From DATJGF01 sp035495315 (GTDB lineage Bacteria > Verrucomicrobiota > Verrucomicrobiia > Limisphaerales > UBA8199), in assembly GCA_035495315.1 (NCBI GenBank), contig DATJGF010000167.1:1-62297 (forward strand): 62,297 nucleotides of DNA, in the 5' to 3' direction. Of this stretch, positions 44,058 through 53,391 are shown piece by piece (the stretch's first letter is position 1; every line of letters starts with the position of its first letter). A model generated the notes under the pieces. That model was not told the DNA's origin, searched no databases, and was given only the letters and a program-made list of their open reading frames with translations. A program made the position numbers and the translations under genes.

Positions 44058-45014
44058 ATGAATCCGGAAGAATTACGACGTATAGCGATCCTCAAAGACC
44101 TGAATGACGACGCCCGCGCCCGACTCGCCGCAGCCCTGGAGGACAAACAATTCGCGGGCGAAGAAACCATTTTTGCTGAGGGTGACCCTGGTGACAGCAT
44201 GTATTTCATCGTTCAGGGCTCTGTCCGCATCGAAAAGCGGGGGCAAGCGGCCGGCTCAAGTCCCAAGACGCTTGCGGTGCTCGAAACCGGGGATTATTTC
44301 GGCGAGATGGCCTTGCTGGAGGGAAAACCCAGATCGGGTGCGGCAGTCGCATCCGGCCCCGCCCGGCTGCTTCGGCTACCAAAACAGGCCTTTGAGGAAA
44401 TTCGGAAGGAAAGCAGCGCCGCCGCCATGAGTGTTCTCTTCGATATGGTCCGCACCTCCAGTGAGCGTATTCGGCGCCTGAGCACGCACATGGTGGTTTA
44501 TGACGAAGTCGGCAAAGCGATCGGCGAAGCCCGTGATCTGCAAATGCTGCTCGACGTTATTCTCCAACAACTAGCCACGGCCAGCAACGCGGATTGGGGC
44601 CTGCTGCTCTTCCGTCGGCAGTTCAGCGAGGGGTTCGAGGTGCGCAGCCAGGCAAACCTGGCGCTGACCACTGAGCAACATGACGCAATCGCCAACGGCA
44701 AGGGATTTGTTGGTTTGATGATGGGCAATCCGCAGGACCTCGTGCTGCCGGACTGTGATGCCGATGAGTCCTTCAAGTCGTGCCCACGCCTTGGATTCGA
44801 GACGGCCTCTTTGCTGGCGGCCACAATCAGACTGCAAAACGAGTTACTGGGATTGATTGTGCTCGGCGGAGAGAAGCGCGGACAATTTGACCAGAATGCT
44901 CTCAATCTGGTTCGCGGCGTCGCCCGTCAGGCCGCTCAGGCTATTCTCAATGCTCGCCACCGTGAGGAAGAACAAGCCCGTTCGCGCCATGGACGACAGT
45001 TTGTGCGATTTTAG
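44058..45014 (+). CDS. Cyclic-nucleotide-binding domain - GAF domain protein
   Basis: Starting at ATG 44058 (an upstream in-frame extension to 43905 runs inside pilT and is rejected), the 318-residue protein has a CRP-type domain at about 10-130 with an intact phosphate-binding cassette (FGEMALLEGKPRSGAAV: Glu and Arg present) and a GAF domain at about 165-305. It has no helix-turn-helix and no output enzyme, so it may act as an adaptor or regulator by protein contact. It probably senses the nucleotide made by the cyclase at 40304; that link is inference from gene order. Confidence 0.88.
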   Translation: MNPEELRRIAILKDLNDDARARLAAALEDKQFAGEETIFAEGDPGDSMYFIVQGSVRIEKRGQAAGSSPKTLAVLETGDYFGEMALLEGKPRSGAAVASGPARLLRLPKQAFEEIRKESSAAAMSVLFDMVRTSSERIRRLSTHMVVYDEVGKAIGEARDLQMLLDVILQQLATASNADWGLLLFRRQFSEGFEVRSQANLALTTEQHDAIANGKGFVGLMMGNPQDLVLPDCDADESFKSCPRLGFETASLLAATIRLQNELLGLIVLGGEKRGQFDQNALNLVRGVARQAAQAILNARHREEEQARSRHGRQFVRF

Positions 45015-45041
45015 GCGCAGTCCGGAGCAGTTCCAAACGGT

Positions 45042-45078
45042 CGCTCGGCGAGCGGGCCTACCACCAGCGGACTAGTGG
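45042..45078. terminator. Two hairpins between convergent genes
   Basis: CGCTC/GAGCG (45042-45046 with 45050-45054, loop GGC) and CCACCAG/CTAGTGG (45061-45067 with 45072-45078, one mismatch, loop CGGA) fill the 65 bases between the convergent stop codons at 45014 and 45080. A two-way terminator role is likely from position, but no T run follows on either strand. Confidence 0.4.
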
Positions 45079-45079
45079 C

Positions 45080-45781
45080 CTACCCCTGACCGGCAGTTCG
45101 GGCAAAGAGGATCGAATCTTCGTAGCGTTTCGTCAGCGTGCGAACTCGTGATGTGATGGTCTTGGTAAGTGCCAGCAGGAAAGGGGCCGCCAACGCTGGA
45201 GCTTCCTTAAATAATTTCCTCAAGCGGCCGGCGGAGATTTTCAGCAAGACACTCTCAACATTGGCAACCACATCGGCGGATCTCGGACTCTCGTCAATTG
45301 CTGCCAGTTCACCGAAACATTCCCCCACACCCATTGTGGACAGCGTGGATTCACGTCCGCCAATCATACTGCGCGCGCGGAGCTCACCTTGCAGAACCAG
45401 GAACATCGCATCCCCGGGTTCGTCTTTTCGGCAAACAACCGCGTTTGGCGTAAACTTAACCAGCTCCATGTACTGCAAAAAGGAGGTGAGCTGACGTTCA
45501 TCCATGTCGGCGAAGATCTTGATTCGGCGTAATGATCCAGGAGTAATCCCGTGTGCGAATGCAGTCAGGGAGGTATCGGTTGTCTTTGATTTAAACAGGA
45601 TTTTGAGCTCCGGCAAATCGCCAGCCCGACCCCACTCTCCTTTGTCCTCGCGATATACCCAACTGTCGCGCCTCACCCGACCTTGGCGGACCCAATCGAC
45701 CAGCCCAGGCAGTTCGACTGGGCCGTAGGCAATGTTGTCATCTCCCCATGTACGAAAATAAAAGGATGGGTTCTCTTGCAT
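45080..45781 (-). CDS. GYF-like domain - cyclic-nucleotide-binding domain protein
   Basis: This is the only gene on the - strand. The 233-residue product opens with a GYF_2-like domain (about 8-60: YGPVELPGLVDWVRQGRV, DSWVYREDKGEW), a module for protein contact often found next to membrane parts, here without a membrane segment. A CRP-type domain (about 95-210) follows with an intact cassette (FGELAAIDESPRSADVV, Glu and Arg present). No DNA-binding domain is seen. It faces the CNB-GAF gene tail to tail and may be a second receptor for the same nucleotide. Confidence 0.85.
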   Translation of the reverse strand: MQENPSFYFRTWGDDNIAYGPVELPGLVDWVRQGRVRRDSWVYREDKGEWGRAGDLPELKILFKSKTTDTSLTAFAHGITPGSLRRIKIFADMDERQLTSFLQYMELVKFTPNAVVCRKDEPGDAMFLVLQGELRARSMIGGRESTLSTMGVGECFGELAAIDESPRSADVVANVESVLLKISAGRLRKLFKEAPALAAPFLLALTKTITSRVRTLTKRYEDSILFARTAGQG

Positions 45782-46090
45782 AAGCTCATCACCAGCTTGA
45801 AGCGGACGACGGTCCCGTCAAGACTTTAATTTGGATTTCGCTCGTAATCTTGGTAATGGACGGCCAGAAAACGCGGGGACAAAGAGAGACGGGGTGGCGA
45901 CCCAAGGACCATATTTCGACTTTTGAACTAAAAGTTGCACATCGGCTGCAAGACAAACCCTTAAAACCACGTTGCTCTACACCAATGGTTTGGGCGCACA
46001 GCCGCACCCAACGACCTCCATGGCATGACTCTCGCGATGAATGATCGGAGTTAAATGTAGTCGCCTATAAAAGATTCACCGTAGTCTGGC
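45782..46090. other. Divergent intergenic region, no gene seen
   Basis: These 309 bp separate the divergently transcribed GYF-CNB gene and the membrane protein gene, so both promoters should lie here. A TATAAA string at 46066-46071 sits 19 bases before the 46091 start, but no good -35 partner is present. A small near-palindrome GACGGTCCCGTC occupies 45808-45819. Several frames stay open for 60-70 codons, none recognisable. Confidence 0.5.
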
Positions 46091-46768
46091 ATGAGCAATC
46101 AATCGCAGCAAGTCGGCAGCCCGGCAACCGCCCAAACGGGACCGACGAGAGAGCCTAAACGTGCGCTGTTCGAACCTGTGGCTTTGGTGTTGCTTTCACT
46201 GGCTACGGTTGGGACGGCATGGTGTTCATTTCAAGCGGCTGCCTGGGGCGGCGTTGCGGGCGGATTTACGAACCGGTCCGTCGCCGCCAGTCGCAGTGCT
46301 GCCGCCAATGAACTTAAATACACGCAGGTGGGACTCTTAGATGTGCTGCTATTTAGCCAGCATATCAATGCGCGCGCGAGTTCCAATGAAGTTCTGGCTC
46401 GCTTTTATGCCGATCGCTTCCGTAACGAAGCCAGAACCGCCTTCGATGCCTGGATGGCAACCAAACCATTTGAAAACCCAAATGCGCCGCCCCATCCGTT
46501 CGTAACAAACCTGTATCAGCCGCGAGTACTTGAAGAGGCACGCCAAAAGCAGATCGAGAGCGAGCAGCTCGCGCAAAAAGCTGGAGAAGCCGGGCGGATC
46601 TCTCGCAATTACATTCTCATAACCGTGCTGTTGGCCTGCGCATTGTTTAGCGGCGGCACCGCCCCGAAATTCGATCAACGACGCATCCGCATGGCGGTCC
46701 TGGCAGTGGGACTTGCAGCCTTTGCTTTCGCCGTCGAGCGCTTATGGCTCCTTCCAGTTCAACTTTAA
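46091..46768 (+). CDS. Membrane protein with coiled-coil loop, unknown
   Basis: The 225-residue protein has one membrane segment near residues 30-50 (PVALVLLSLATVGTAWCSFQAA), a long soluble helical part (about 60-170, with ARFYADRFRNEARTAFD and EEARQKQIESEQLAQKA), and two membrane segments at the end. The pattern resembles DUF4337-like proteins but I do not assign it. The loop between the first and last segments should be on one side of the membrane. It precedes the GH63-like gene by 30 bases. Confidence 0.6.
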   Translation: MSNQSQQVGSPATAQTGPTREPKRALFEPVALVLLSLATVGTAWCSFQAAAWGGVAGGFTNRSVAASRSAAANELKYTQVGLLDVLLFSQHINARASSNEVLARFYADRFRNEARTAFDAWMATKPFENPNAPPHPFVTNLYQPRVLEEARQKQIESEQLAQKAGEAGRISRNYILITVLLACALFSGGTAPKFDQRRIRMAVLAVGLAAFAFAVERLWLLPVQL

Positions 46769-46798
46769 CGCTTCACTATCACAACCGCTAACAAAAAT

Positions 46799-49540
46799 AT
46801 GAATACCGAAACACAACGCCTTGCCGAGGCACGCGATCCAAAGACACCGTGGAAAAAGTGGGGCCCCTATTTGAGCGAACGCCAATGGGGAACCGTCCGC
46901 GAAGACTACAGTGAGAACGGGAACGCGTGGGATTACTTCAGCCATGACCAGGCCCGATCCCGCGCCTATCATTGGGGTGAGGACGGGTTGGCGGGCATTT
47001 CGGATGACCGGCAAAGACTCTGCTTTGCGCTGGCGTTATGGAATGGGAAGGACCCCATTCTGAAGGAACGGCTGTTTGGGCTGACCAACAGTGAAGGCAA
47101 CCACGGTGAGGACGTAAAGGAGTACTATTTTTACCTGGATAGCACGCCAACGCACTCTTACATGAAGTACCTGTACAAGTACCCCCAGGGAGCCTACCCC
47201 TACGACGAATTGCTAAAGACGAATCGAGAACGCAATCGCCAGGAATTTGAATACGAACTGCTCGATACCGGTGTGTTTGACCAAAACCGCTATTTCGACG
47301 TATTCGTTGAGTACGCCAAGGAATCGCCCGAGGACGTACTGGTTCAGATAACCATTCACAATCGAGGACCGGACGCCGCCCAGATTCACGTGCTACCGAC
47401 ACTCTGGTTCCGAAATCGCTGGTCCTGGGGCAAGAACAATCCTCGGCCGTCGCTGCAGATGGTTGCTGGCAAATCCGGAGTAGTGCGCGCGACGGAAGAA
47501 CGCTTAGGGGAACGCTACTTTTATTGCGATGGCAAGCACGCCCTCTTGTTTACCGAAAACGAAACGAATGCGAAGCGGCTGTTTAAGGCCGAGAACCGCA
47601 CGCCATTCGTCAAGGACGGCATCAACAACTTCGTGGTTCAGGGACAAAAGGATGCCGTCAATCCCAAGCAGACGGGCACCAAGGTCGCCGCCCACTACCA
47701 CCTGACGGTACCCGCGGGAAAAACTGAAATGGTACGATTGCGGCTTACACCGGTCGGTCCCAACGGCAAAGCAGATAACCTTTTCGGCAAACGCTTTGAC
47801 GAGATCATGGCAGCGCGCCAGAAGGAGGCGGATGAGTTCTACGCTTCGGTGATTCCGCGGTCGCTCGAGGCCGACGCAGCGAATGTCATGCGGCAAGCGT
47901 TAGGCGGGATGCTTTGGTCCAAGCAGTACTTTTATTACGACGTGAATCGCTGGCTCGAGGAGCACAGCTGCGATCCGTATCAGCCCGGCTCCAAGCGAGC
48001 GCCGCGCAACGAGCATTGGCACCACATGTACAACGCGGATGTGATTTCCATGCCCGACAAATGGGAGTATCCCTGGTATGCCGCATGGGACCTGGCGTTC
48101 CACGTGCTGCCGCTGACGTTGGTCGACCGAGATTTCGGGAAGCAACAATTGGATCTGATGCTCAGTGAGAACTATCTGCACCCAAACGGCCAAATTCCCG
48201 CATACGAGTGGAACTTTGGCGACGTGAACCCACCGGTCCATCCTTGGGCGACCATTTTCACCTATCGCCTGGAAAAAGCCGTGACTGGCAAGGGAGACAC
48301 GCAGTGGTTGGAGCGCAGTTTCCAAAAGCTGCTATTGAATTTCACTTGGTGGCTCAACCGGAAGGACCGGGCGGGCAAGAATGCTTTTGAAGGCGGCTTC
48401 CTGGGCCTCGACAACATCGGCGTTTTCGACCGTAGCTCACCGCTGCCGACGGGCGGCTACTTGGAACAGGCCGACGGTACGGCCTGGATGGCGCTCTTCA
48501 GTCTGAACATGCTCGAGATGGCGATTGAACTCTCTCTCCACGACCCGACCTACGCGGACATGGCCGCCAAGTTCGTCCAACATTTCGTTTCGATCGCGTC
48601 GGCAACGGTACACGCGGGCAACAACTGCGGAATGTGGGATGAAGAAGACGGGTTCTTCTACGACGTCCTGCGGTTGCCCGACGGCCAGGCCCATCGTTTG
48701 AAGGTGCGGTCGATGGTCGGTTTGTTGCCGCTCTGCGCGGTTACGGTCTTTGAAGGTGAGTTTAGAAAGAAGTACCCGGAAGTGATGGAACGCTTGAAGG
48801 GCTTCATGGAGGCGCGACCAGAACTGCGGACATTCATCCATGATCCGGTCAAGGTGGGCCACGCGGGGCGCCGCCTCGGTGCGATCATGGATGAAACGAA
48901 ATTGCGGCGAGTGCTCGCTAAGATGCTGGACGAAAATGAATTCTTAAGTCCTTACGGGCTTCGGGCACTTTCCCGGTTTCACGCCGAGCATCCTTACACA
49001 TTCAACGTGGGCGGGCAGGAGTATAGCGTCCCATACCTGCCGGGCGAATCCGACACTGGAATGTTTGGGGGCAACTCGAACTGGCGCGGGCCGATCTGGA
49101 TGCCAGTCAATGCCCTCATCATTCGGGCTTTGCTGCAGTATTACGCCTTTTACGGGAATGATTTCAAAGTGGAATGTCCGACCGGCTCCGGCCGGCAGAT
49201 GAACCTCTACGAAGTCGCCGAGGAACTTTCACGGCGCCTGGCCAGCATCTTCCTGAAAGACGGGCAAGGTCGCCGGCCGGTGAATGGTGGTGCGCAAAAA
49301 TTCAAGAACGATCCGGACTGGCGCGATTGTATTCAGTTCTACGAGTACTTCCATGGAGATAATGGCGCGGGCCTTGGCGCCAGCCATCAAACAGGATGGA
49401 CCGGGGTAATAGCCCGCGCGATGCATCTGTTCGCCAGTACGAACTCAGAACAGGTGCTCGAACTTGGCAAACTCGCAGCAGTCGTTGACGTTGATGACAA
49501 ATCGCAGCGCCAACAACCCGCAACCGCGGGAAGACGGTGA
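46799..49540 (+). CDS. GH63-like glucosidase (MGH1-type glycoside hydrolase)
   Basis: The 913-residue protein begins with an N-terminal domain (KKWGPYLSERQWGTVREDYS, ALALWNGKDPILKERLFGL) and continues with the (alpha/alpha)6-barrel of mannosyl-oligosaccharide-glucosidase relatives. Family landmarks are EWNFGDVNPPVHPWA, GGYLEQADGTAWMA, which should carry a catalytic acid, and GGNSNWRGPIWMPVN. No signal peptide is visible, so it is cytoplasmic. Bacterial members hydrolyse alpha-glucosides such as glucosylglycerate or oligosaccharides; the substrate is not decidable here. The adjacent GH13 gene suggests shared work on storage or osmolyte glucosides. Confidence 0.88.
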   Translation: MNTETQRLAEARDPKTPWKKWGPYLSERQWGTVREDYSENGNAWDYFSHDQARSRAYHWGEDGLAGISDDRQRLCFALALWNGKDPILKERLFGLTNSEGNHGEDVKEYYFYLDSTPTHSYMKYLYKYPQGAYPYDELLKTNRERNRQEFEYELLDTGVFDQNRYFDVFVEYAKESPEDVLVQITIHNRGPDAAQIHVLPTLWFRNRWSWGKNNPRPSLQMVAGKSGVVRATEERLGERYFYCDGKHALLFTENETNAKRLFKAENRTPFVKDGINNFVVQGQKDAVNPKQTGTKVAAHYHLTVPAGKTEMVRLRLTPVGPNGKADNLFGKRFDEIMAARQKEADEFYASVIPRSLEADAANVMRQALGGMLWSKQYFYYDVNRWLEEHSCDPYQPGSKRAPRNEHWHHMYNADVISMPDKWEYPWYAAWDLAFHVLPLTLVDRDFGKQQLDLMLSENYLHPNGQIPAYEWNFGDVNPPVHPWATIFTYRLEKAVTGKGDTQWLERSFQKLLLNFTWWLNRKDRAGKNAFEGGFLGLDNIGVFDRSSPLPTGGYLEQADGTAWMALFSLNMLEMAIELSLHDPTYADMAAKFVQHFVSIASATVHAGNNCGMWDEEDGFFYDVLRLPDGQAHRLKVRSMVGLLPLCAVTVFEGEFRKKYPEVMERLKGFMEARPELRTFIHDPVKVGHAGRRLGAIMDETKLRRVLAKMLDENEFLSPYGLRALSRFHAEHPYTFNVGGQEYSVPYLPGESDTGMFGGNSNWRGPIWMPVNALIIRALLQYYAFYGNDFKVECPTGSGRQMNLYEVAEELSRRLASIFLKDGQGRRPVNGGAQKFKNDPDWRDCIQFYEYFHGDNGAGLGASHQTGWTGVIARAMHLFASTNSEQVLELGKLAAVVDVDDKSQRQQPATAGRR

Positions 49541-49555
49541 CCGAGAAAGTCAGGT

Positions 49556-51034
49556 ATGCGCGAGCCGGTTTACCCCTGCCTTTACCAGTTCAATACACGG
49601 GTTTGGATGACCGACCTGCGGCAGCGTCTGGGCCGCCCTGCCACACTGGACGACATCCCGGATAGTGAATTGGACCGATGGGCGCAGATGGGTTTCGATT
49701 GGATTTGGTTGCTGAGTGTCTGGCAGACCGGGCCGGCCGGGCAGCAAGTCTCGCGCACAAACCAGGAGTGGAGAAAGGAGTTCCAGGAGACCTTGCCGGA
49801 CCTAAGCGACGACGATATTCCGGGCTCTGGTTTTGCAATCACGGCTTACACCGTCCACAAGGATCTAGGCGGCGATGAGGCTCTGGCGCGTCTGCGAGAA
49901 CGTTTCGCCAAATTCGGCTTGCGCCTCATGCTGGACTTCGTCCCCAATCACACCGGGCTGGACCATGGCTGGGTTGAGAGTCACCCGGAATTCTATGTCC
50001 GCGGCACCGAAGCCGACCTCGCGCGCACTCCGGCAAATTACACCTGGGTCAAACGGCGGGGCGGCGATATGTTATTGGCTCATGGACGCGACCCATACTA
50101 CCCTGGTTGGCCTGACACCCTCCAACTGAATTATGCCAACCAGGCCACGCAAGAGGCAATGACGGGGGAGCTCCTCAAAATTGCCGAACGCTGCGACGGC
50201 GTTCGTTGTGACATGGCGATGTTGGTGCTGCCGGACGTGTTCGAACGGACCTGGGGTATGGGGCCCCGACCGTTCTGGCCAGAAGCTATGTGCCAGGTCC
50301 GCCAGCGCCGGCCGGACTTTCGCTTCATGGCCGAGGTGTATTGGGATCTCGAATGGACGCTTCAACAACAAGGCTTCGATTACACCTATGACAAACGTCT
50401 GTACGACCGCCTTAGGGAAGGACATCCCCAACCCGTACGACAACATCTGCTCGCCGGATTGGATTTCCAAAACAAGCTCGCGCGCTTCCTCGAAAACCAT
50501 GACGAGCCGCGCGCGGCCGCCGTCTTTCCCGAGGGCATGTACCAGGCCGCCGCGGTAGTCACTTTCCTGACTCCCGGTCTTCGCTTTTTCCACCAAGGTC
50601 AATTTGATGGCCGACTCAAGCGCATCTCACCGCATCTCCGCCGCGCTCCGGACGAAGCGCCGAACAAGCCGCTTCAGCATTTCTATGACCGTTTGCTGGA
50701 AATACTGAAGCGTCCAGTTATACGACACGGTGTTTGGCAGCTGCTGGAATGCAGTCCGGCTTGGGAGGGTAATGGGTCGTGCGAAGCATTTATCGCTTGG
50801 GCATGGCAGGGCGACCCCGATACGAGACTCGTGGTAGCAGTGAATTATGCCGACCACCAAAGCCAATGCTATGTCCGTCTGCCGTTTAGTGGCCTGGAAG
50901 GCCGCGTCTGGCAATTACGCGACTTGCTAAGTGAGGGGCGGTACGAACGCCACGGCGACCAACTGCATTCAAGCGGATTGTATATCGATTTGGCTCCGTG
51001 GCATTGCCACATTTTCGAGATGATATCGGTGTAA
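49556..51034 (+). CDS. GH13 alpha-amylase-family glycoside hydrolase
   Basis: This 492-residue enzyme has the four GH13 regions: DFVPNHTG (region I), VRCDMAM with nucleophile D219 (II), FMAEVYW with acid/base E260 (III) and FLENHDEP with D316 (IV). There is no signal peptide, and the extra C-terminal beta-domain is short, so it is a compact intracellular glucosidase or transferase rather than a starch-degrading amylase. An insertion with WAQMGFDWIWLLSVWQ near the start is typical of a distinct subgroup. It starts 15 bases past the GH63-like gene. Confidence 0.9.
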   Translation: MREPVYPCLYQFNTRVWMTDLRQRLGRPATLDDIPDSELDRWAQMGFDWIWLLSVWQTGPAGQQVSRTNQEWRKEFQETLPDLSDDDIPGSGFAITAYTVHKDLGGDEALARLRERFAKFGLRLMLDFVPNHTGLDHGWVESHPEFYVRGTEADLARTPANYTWVKRRGGDMLLAHGRDPYYPGWPDTLQLNYANQATQEAMTGELLKIAERCDGVRCDMAMLVLPDVFERTWGMGPRPFWPEAMCQVRQRRPDFRFMAEVYWDLEWTLQQQGFDYTYDKRLYDRLREGHPQPVRQHLLAGLDFQNKLARFLENHDEPRAAAVFPEGMYQAAAVVTFLTPGLRFFHQGQFDGRLKRISPHLRRAPDEAPNKPLQHFYDRLLEILKRPVIRHGVWQLLECSPAWEGNGSCEAFIAWAWQGDPDTRLVVAVNYADHQSQCYVRLPFSGLEGRVWQLRDLLSEGRYERHGDQLHSSGLYIDLAPWHCHIFEMISV

Positions 51035-51037
51035 ACC

Positions 51038-51598
51038 ATGCATGATGTCGAACCCCATTTCTATACGACGGTCATTCGCGAAATGATTCGGCACGAAAAT
51101 GACGTCACGAACCACCGCATTATGTGGCTTTTGATTGTGCAAGGTCTGATAGCCAACGCCTATGTCAGTGCCGGAAAAGATAACCAGGACATTGTTATGA
51201 CTCTGGCGCCGGTAGGTATTCTGGTGACGCTTTCAGCTTTTGTTATTCTTTACAAAAGCTACCAGGCTCGCGGTTACTTACAATTCCTGGGCAACGCGGC
51301 GAAGACGGGAACATTGTCGGAAGAAAATCTGCCCATCGCTGGCTGGCCCCCAAAAAGGATTGGGGGGTGGCGCAAGAAAGTCTGGTTTTCACCCTGGCTT
51401 GGAAGGTTCAGCGATTTGCTCGAGCCTTACATGTTCCTGCCGACGTTGCTTATCGTCGCCTGGCTCTTCGTGTTGATGCGCCATTGCCTGACTTTGAACC
51501 TGGGTTTAGTACTTGCCCTGGCTACTTTGCTAACAGCACTCCTGCTCGGAGTGTTATGCATGGTCTGGGTGCAGTTTCAAGCGAAGGATGAGACGTGA
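51038..51598 (+). CDS. Small membrane protein, unknown
   Basis: The 186-residue protein has about four membrane segments (two around residues 28-75, two near the C terminus) and a short charged loop. No family is recognised. It starts three bases after the GH13 stop and lies before an AI-2E family gene, so it belongs to the same transcription unit. Confidence 0.6.
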   Translation: MHDVEPHFYTTVIREMIRHENDVTNHRIMWLLIVQGLIANAYVSAGKDNQDIVMTLAPVGILVTLSAFVILYKSYQARGYLQFLGNAAKTGTLSEENLPIAGWPPKRIGGWRKKVWFSPWLGRFSDLLEPYMFLPTLLIVAWLFVLMRHCLTLNLGLVLALATLLTALLLGVLCMVWVQFQAKDET

Positions 51599-51617
51599 AT
51601 TTGGACGCTAGGATTTT

Positions 51618-52730
51618 ATGAACAATCTTCGCCGCACGATTGAGCAGAACCTTAGCGTAGGCCTGCTTTTGCTACTGCTGTGCGGGTGCTTGCTCGTTTT
51701 GTGGCCATTTGTGACGGCGCTGCTCTGGGCTTCAGTTCTTTCGTTCTCGCTCTGGCCACTTTATCAGCGAATCTTTAAACTTCTTCGCGGACGCGCGACG
51801 ACGGCCGCGTTCCTGATATCTCTGGCGACGATTCTCGCCGTGCTGCTCCCGTTCGGGATTGTCACAGTGAAACTGGCCGACAACGTGTCCGAACTCAAGA
51901 CCGCGGCCCAGCGTTGGATCGAGACGCCGCCGGCGCCACCGGCCTGGCTGGAAAAGGTCCCGCTCGTCGGTCGAAGCACGACCGAACAATGGCGAGCATT
52001 GACTGCGGACACGACGAAACTACGCGCCCAGGCGGAAAGCTGGATCGAACCTATCGGCACCTGGTTGCTGGCGGCAGGCCTGAAACTAGGCCGGGGCCTG
52101 CTGCAACTTGCACTGAGCCTGCTGATCACGTTCTTCCTGCTACGAAACGGCCCTTCGGTGGCCGGATACCTGACTCGAATCATAGAACGCATCGCGGGCG
52201 AGCGTGGCAGACGCTTGCTGTTCCTTGCCGGCACTACCGTCCGCGGCGTGGTCTACGGAATTCTCGGCACGGCGCTCGTGCAAGCCGTCATGGCAGGGCT
52301 CGGTCTTTTGATTGCGGGAGTACCCGGGGCTGCATTGCTTGCATTCATGACGTTTTTTCTTTCGGTCGTGCCGATGGGCCCACCACTCATTCTGTTCCCT
52401 GCAGCATTCTGGCTGTTTCATCAGGGTTCGACGGGTTGGGGGGTATTCATGATGATCTGGGCGATCATCGTCAGCACAGTGGATAACTTCGTTAAGCCTT
52501 GGCTGATCAGCCAAGGCAGTGACATGCCATTGATCCTCATCCTGTTTGGGGTGTTAGGCGGAGCGATAGCGTTTGGGTTTATCGGCGTATTCATTGGACC
52601 GACTTTGCTGGCGGTGGGGTATCGACTCGTCACAGAATGGTCGTCAACCGCAGACGCCGTTACTAGTTCGAGTCACGTCGAGTCGGTCGCGCCATCTTTA
52701 ACCATGAATGAGACCCCTACTAAGAGCTAA
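51618..52730 (+). CDS. AI-2E family transporter (UPF0118/PerM)
   Basis: The 370-residue protein has eight membrane segments in the PerM/YdiK arrangement: a double segment at the N terminus, a periplasmic or cytoplasmic part about 85-150, and a C-terminal group with the characteristic GVPGAALLAFMTFFLSVVPMGP and DNFVKPWLISQGSDMPLILI. Members export signalling molecules or ions (Na+/H+); the substrate cannot be chosen from sequence. It is four bases from the downstream lipoprotein gene. Confidence 0.9.
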   Translation: MNNLRRTIEQNLSVGLLLLLLCGCLLVLWPFVTALLWASVLSFSLWPLYQRIFKLLRGRATTAAFLISLATILAVLLPFGIVTVKLADNVSELKTAAQRWIETPPAPPAWLEKVPLVGRSTTEQWRALTADTTKLRAQAESWIEPIGTWLLAAGLKLGRGLLQLALSLLITFFLLRNGPSVAGYLTRIIERIAGERGRRLLFLAGTTVRGVVYGILGTALVQAVMAGLGLLIAGVPGAALLAFMTFFLSVVPMGPPLILFPAAFWLFHQGSTGWGVFMMIWAIIVSTVDNFVKPWLISQGSDMPLILILFGVLGGAIAFGFIGVFIGPTLLAVGYRLVTEWSSTADAVTSSSHVESVAPSLTMNETPTKS

Positions 52731-52733
52731 CCC

Positions 52734-53363
52734 ATGAACCTCCAATCATTAGCTGCCTGTGCCCTTGCTGTGCTCACGTGTTCCTGCGCGGCAACTTCAG
52801 TTAAAACGACGTGGAAGTCACCCGAGTACCGCGGTGGCCCGTTGACCAATATAGCGGTGCTGACGATTGACGAACGGAATCTGTTGCGCAAAGGCTTCGA
52901 AAATCGTCTCGCCCGCGAGCTCAAAAAAACCGGGGTTTCGGTCGTTCTGACTCACGAACTGTTGAGTTTATCTGAGATTAACCAGGACAAACGAGCCGCC
53001 GCCGAGCGCTTCCGTGCTGCGGGCGCGCAGGCGATAGCGATTCTGAGACTTGCCAGCTTGAACAGCCAGTATCGCGAATCGAGACCCGGCGGGGAACGCT
53101 ATGCCGAGACCATCACCGGTTTTGAGACCGGTTATTGGTACAATTATTATTCGGTAGCTTATACCGATATGGGCGTCACGTATGGCAACCTGAAACAACA
53201 GGTCAACCTCGAAACCAGACTTTATGATCTTACTACGGCAAAAGGACTTTGGGGTGGTCTGACCCAAACCGTGGTGAGCGAAACCATGGACCGGGTGGCC
53301 GAAATGGACCCGATCGTTGAAAAAATCGTCGCTGCTATGCGCAAGGACGGCATGGTGCCGTGA
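52734..53363 (+). CDS. Putative lipoprotein, unknown
   Basis: The 209-residue protein has an export signal with a Cys cluster (LTCSCAAT; the lipid-bearing Cys would be C16 or C18). Its start VKTTWKSPEYRGGPLTNIAVL is the usual opening of small DUF4136-like periplasmic lipoproteins, followed by an alpha/beta region that resembles the beta-strand core of TolB-N-like folds (AQAIAILRLAS). The name is tentative and function unknown. Confidence 0.6.
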   Translation: MNLQSLAACALAVLTCSCAATSVKTTWKSPEYRGGPLTNIAVLTIDERNLLRKGFENRLARELKKTGVSVVLTHELLSLSEINQDKRAAAERFRAAGAQAIAILRLASLNSQYRESRPGGERYAETITGFETGYWYNYYSVAYTDMGVTYGNLKQQVNLETRLYDLTTAKGLWGGLTQTVVSETMDRVAEMDPIVEKIVAAMRKDGMVP

Positions 53364-53391
53364 GCGCTGCCGCTGCAATTGAAGGTGCTGT

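Noticed and set aside
45930..46020. tRNA-like stretch in the divergent gap
   Set aside because: A short GTTGCTCTAC-like string recalls a tRNA, but no acceptor, anticodon or T arm can be built around it.
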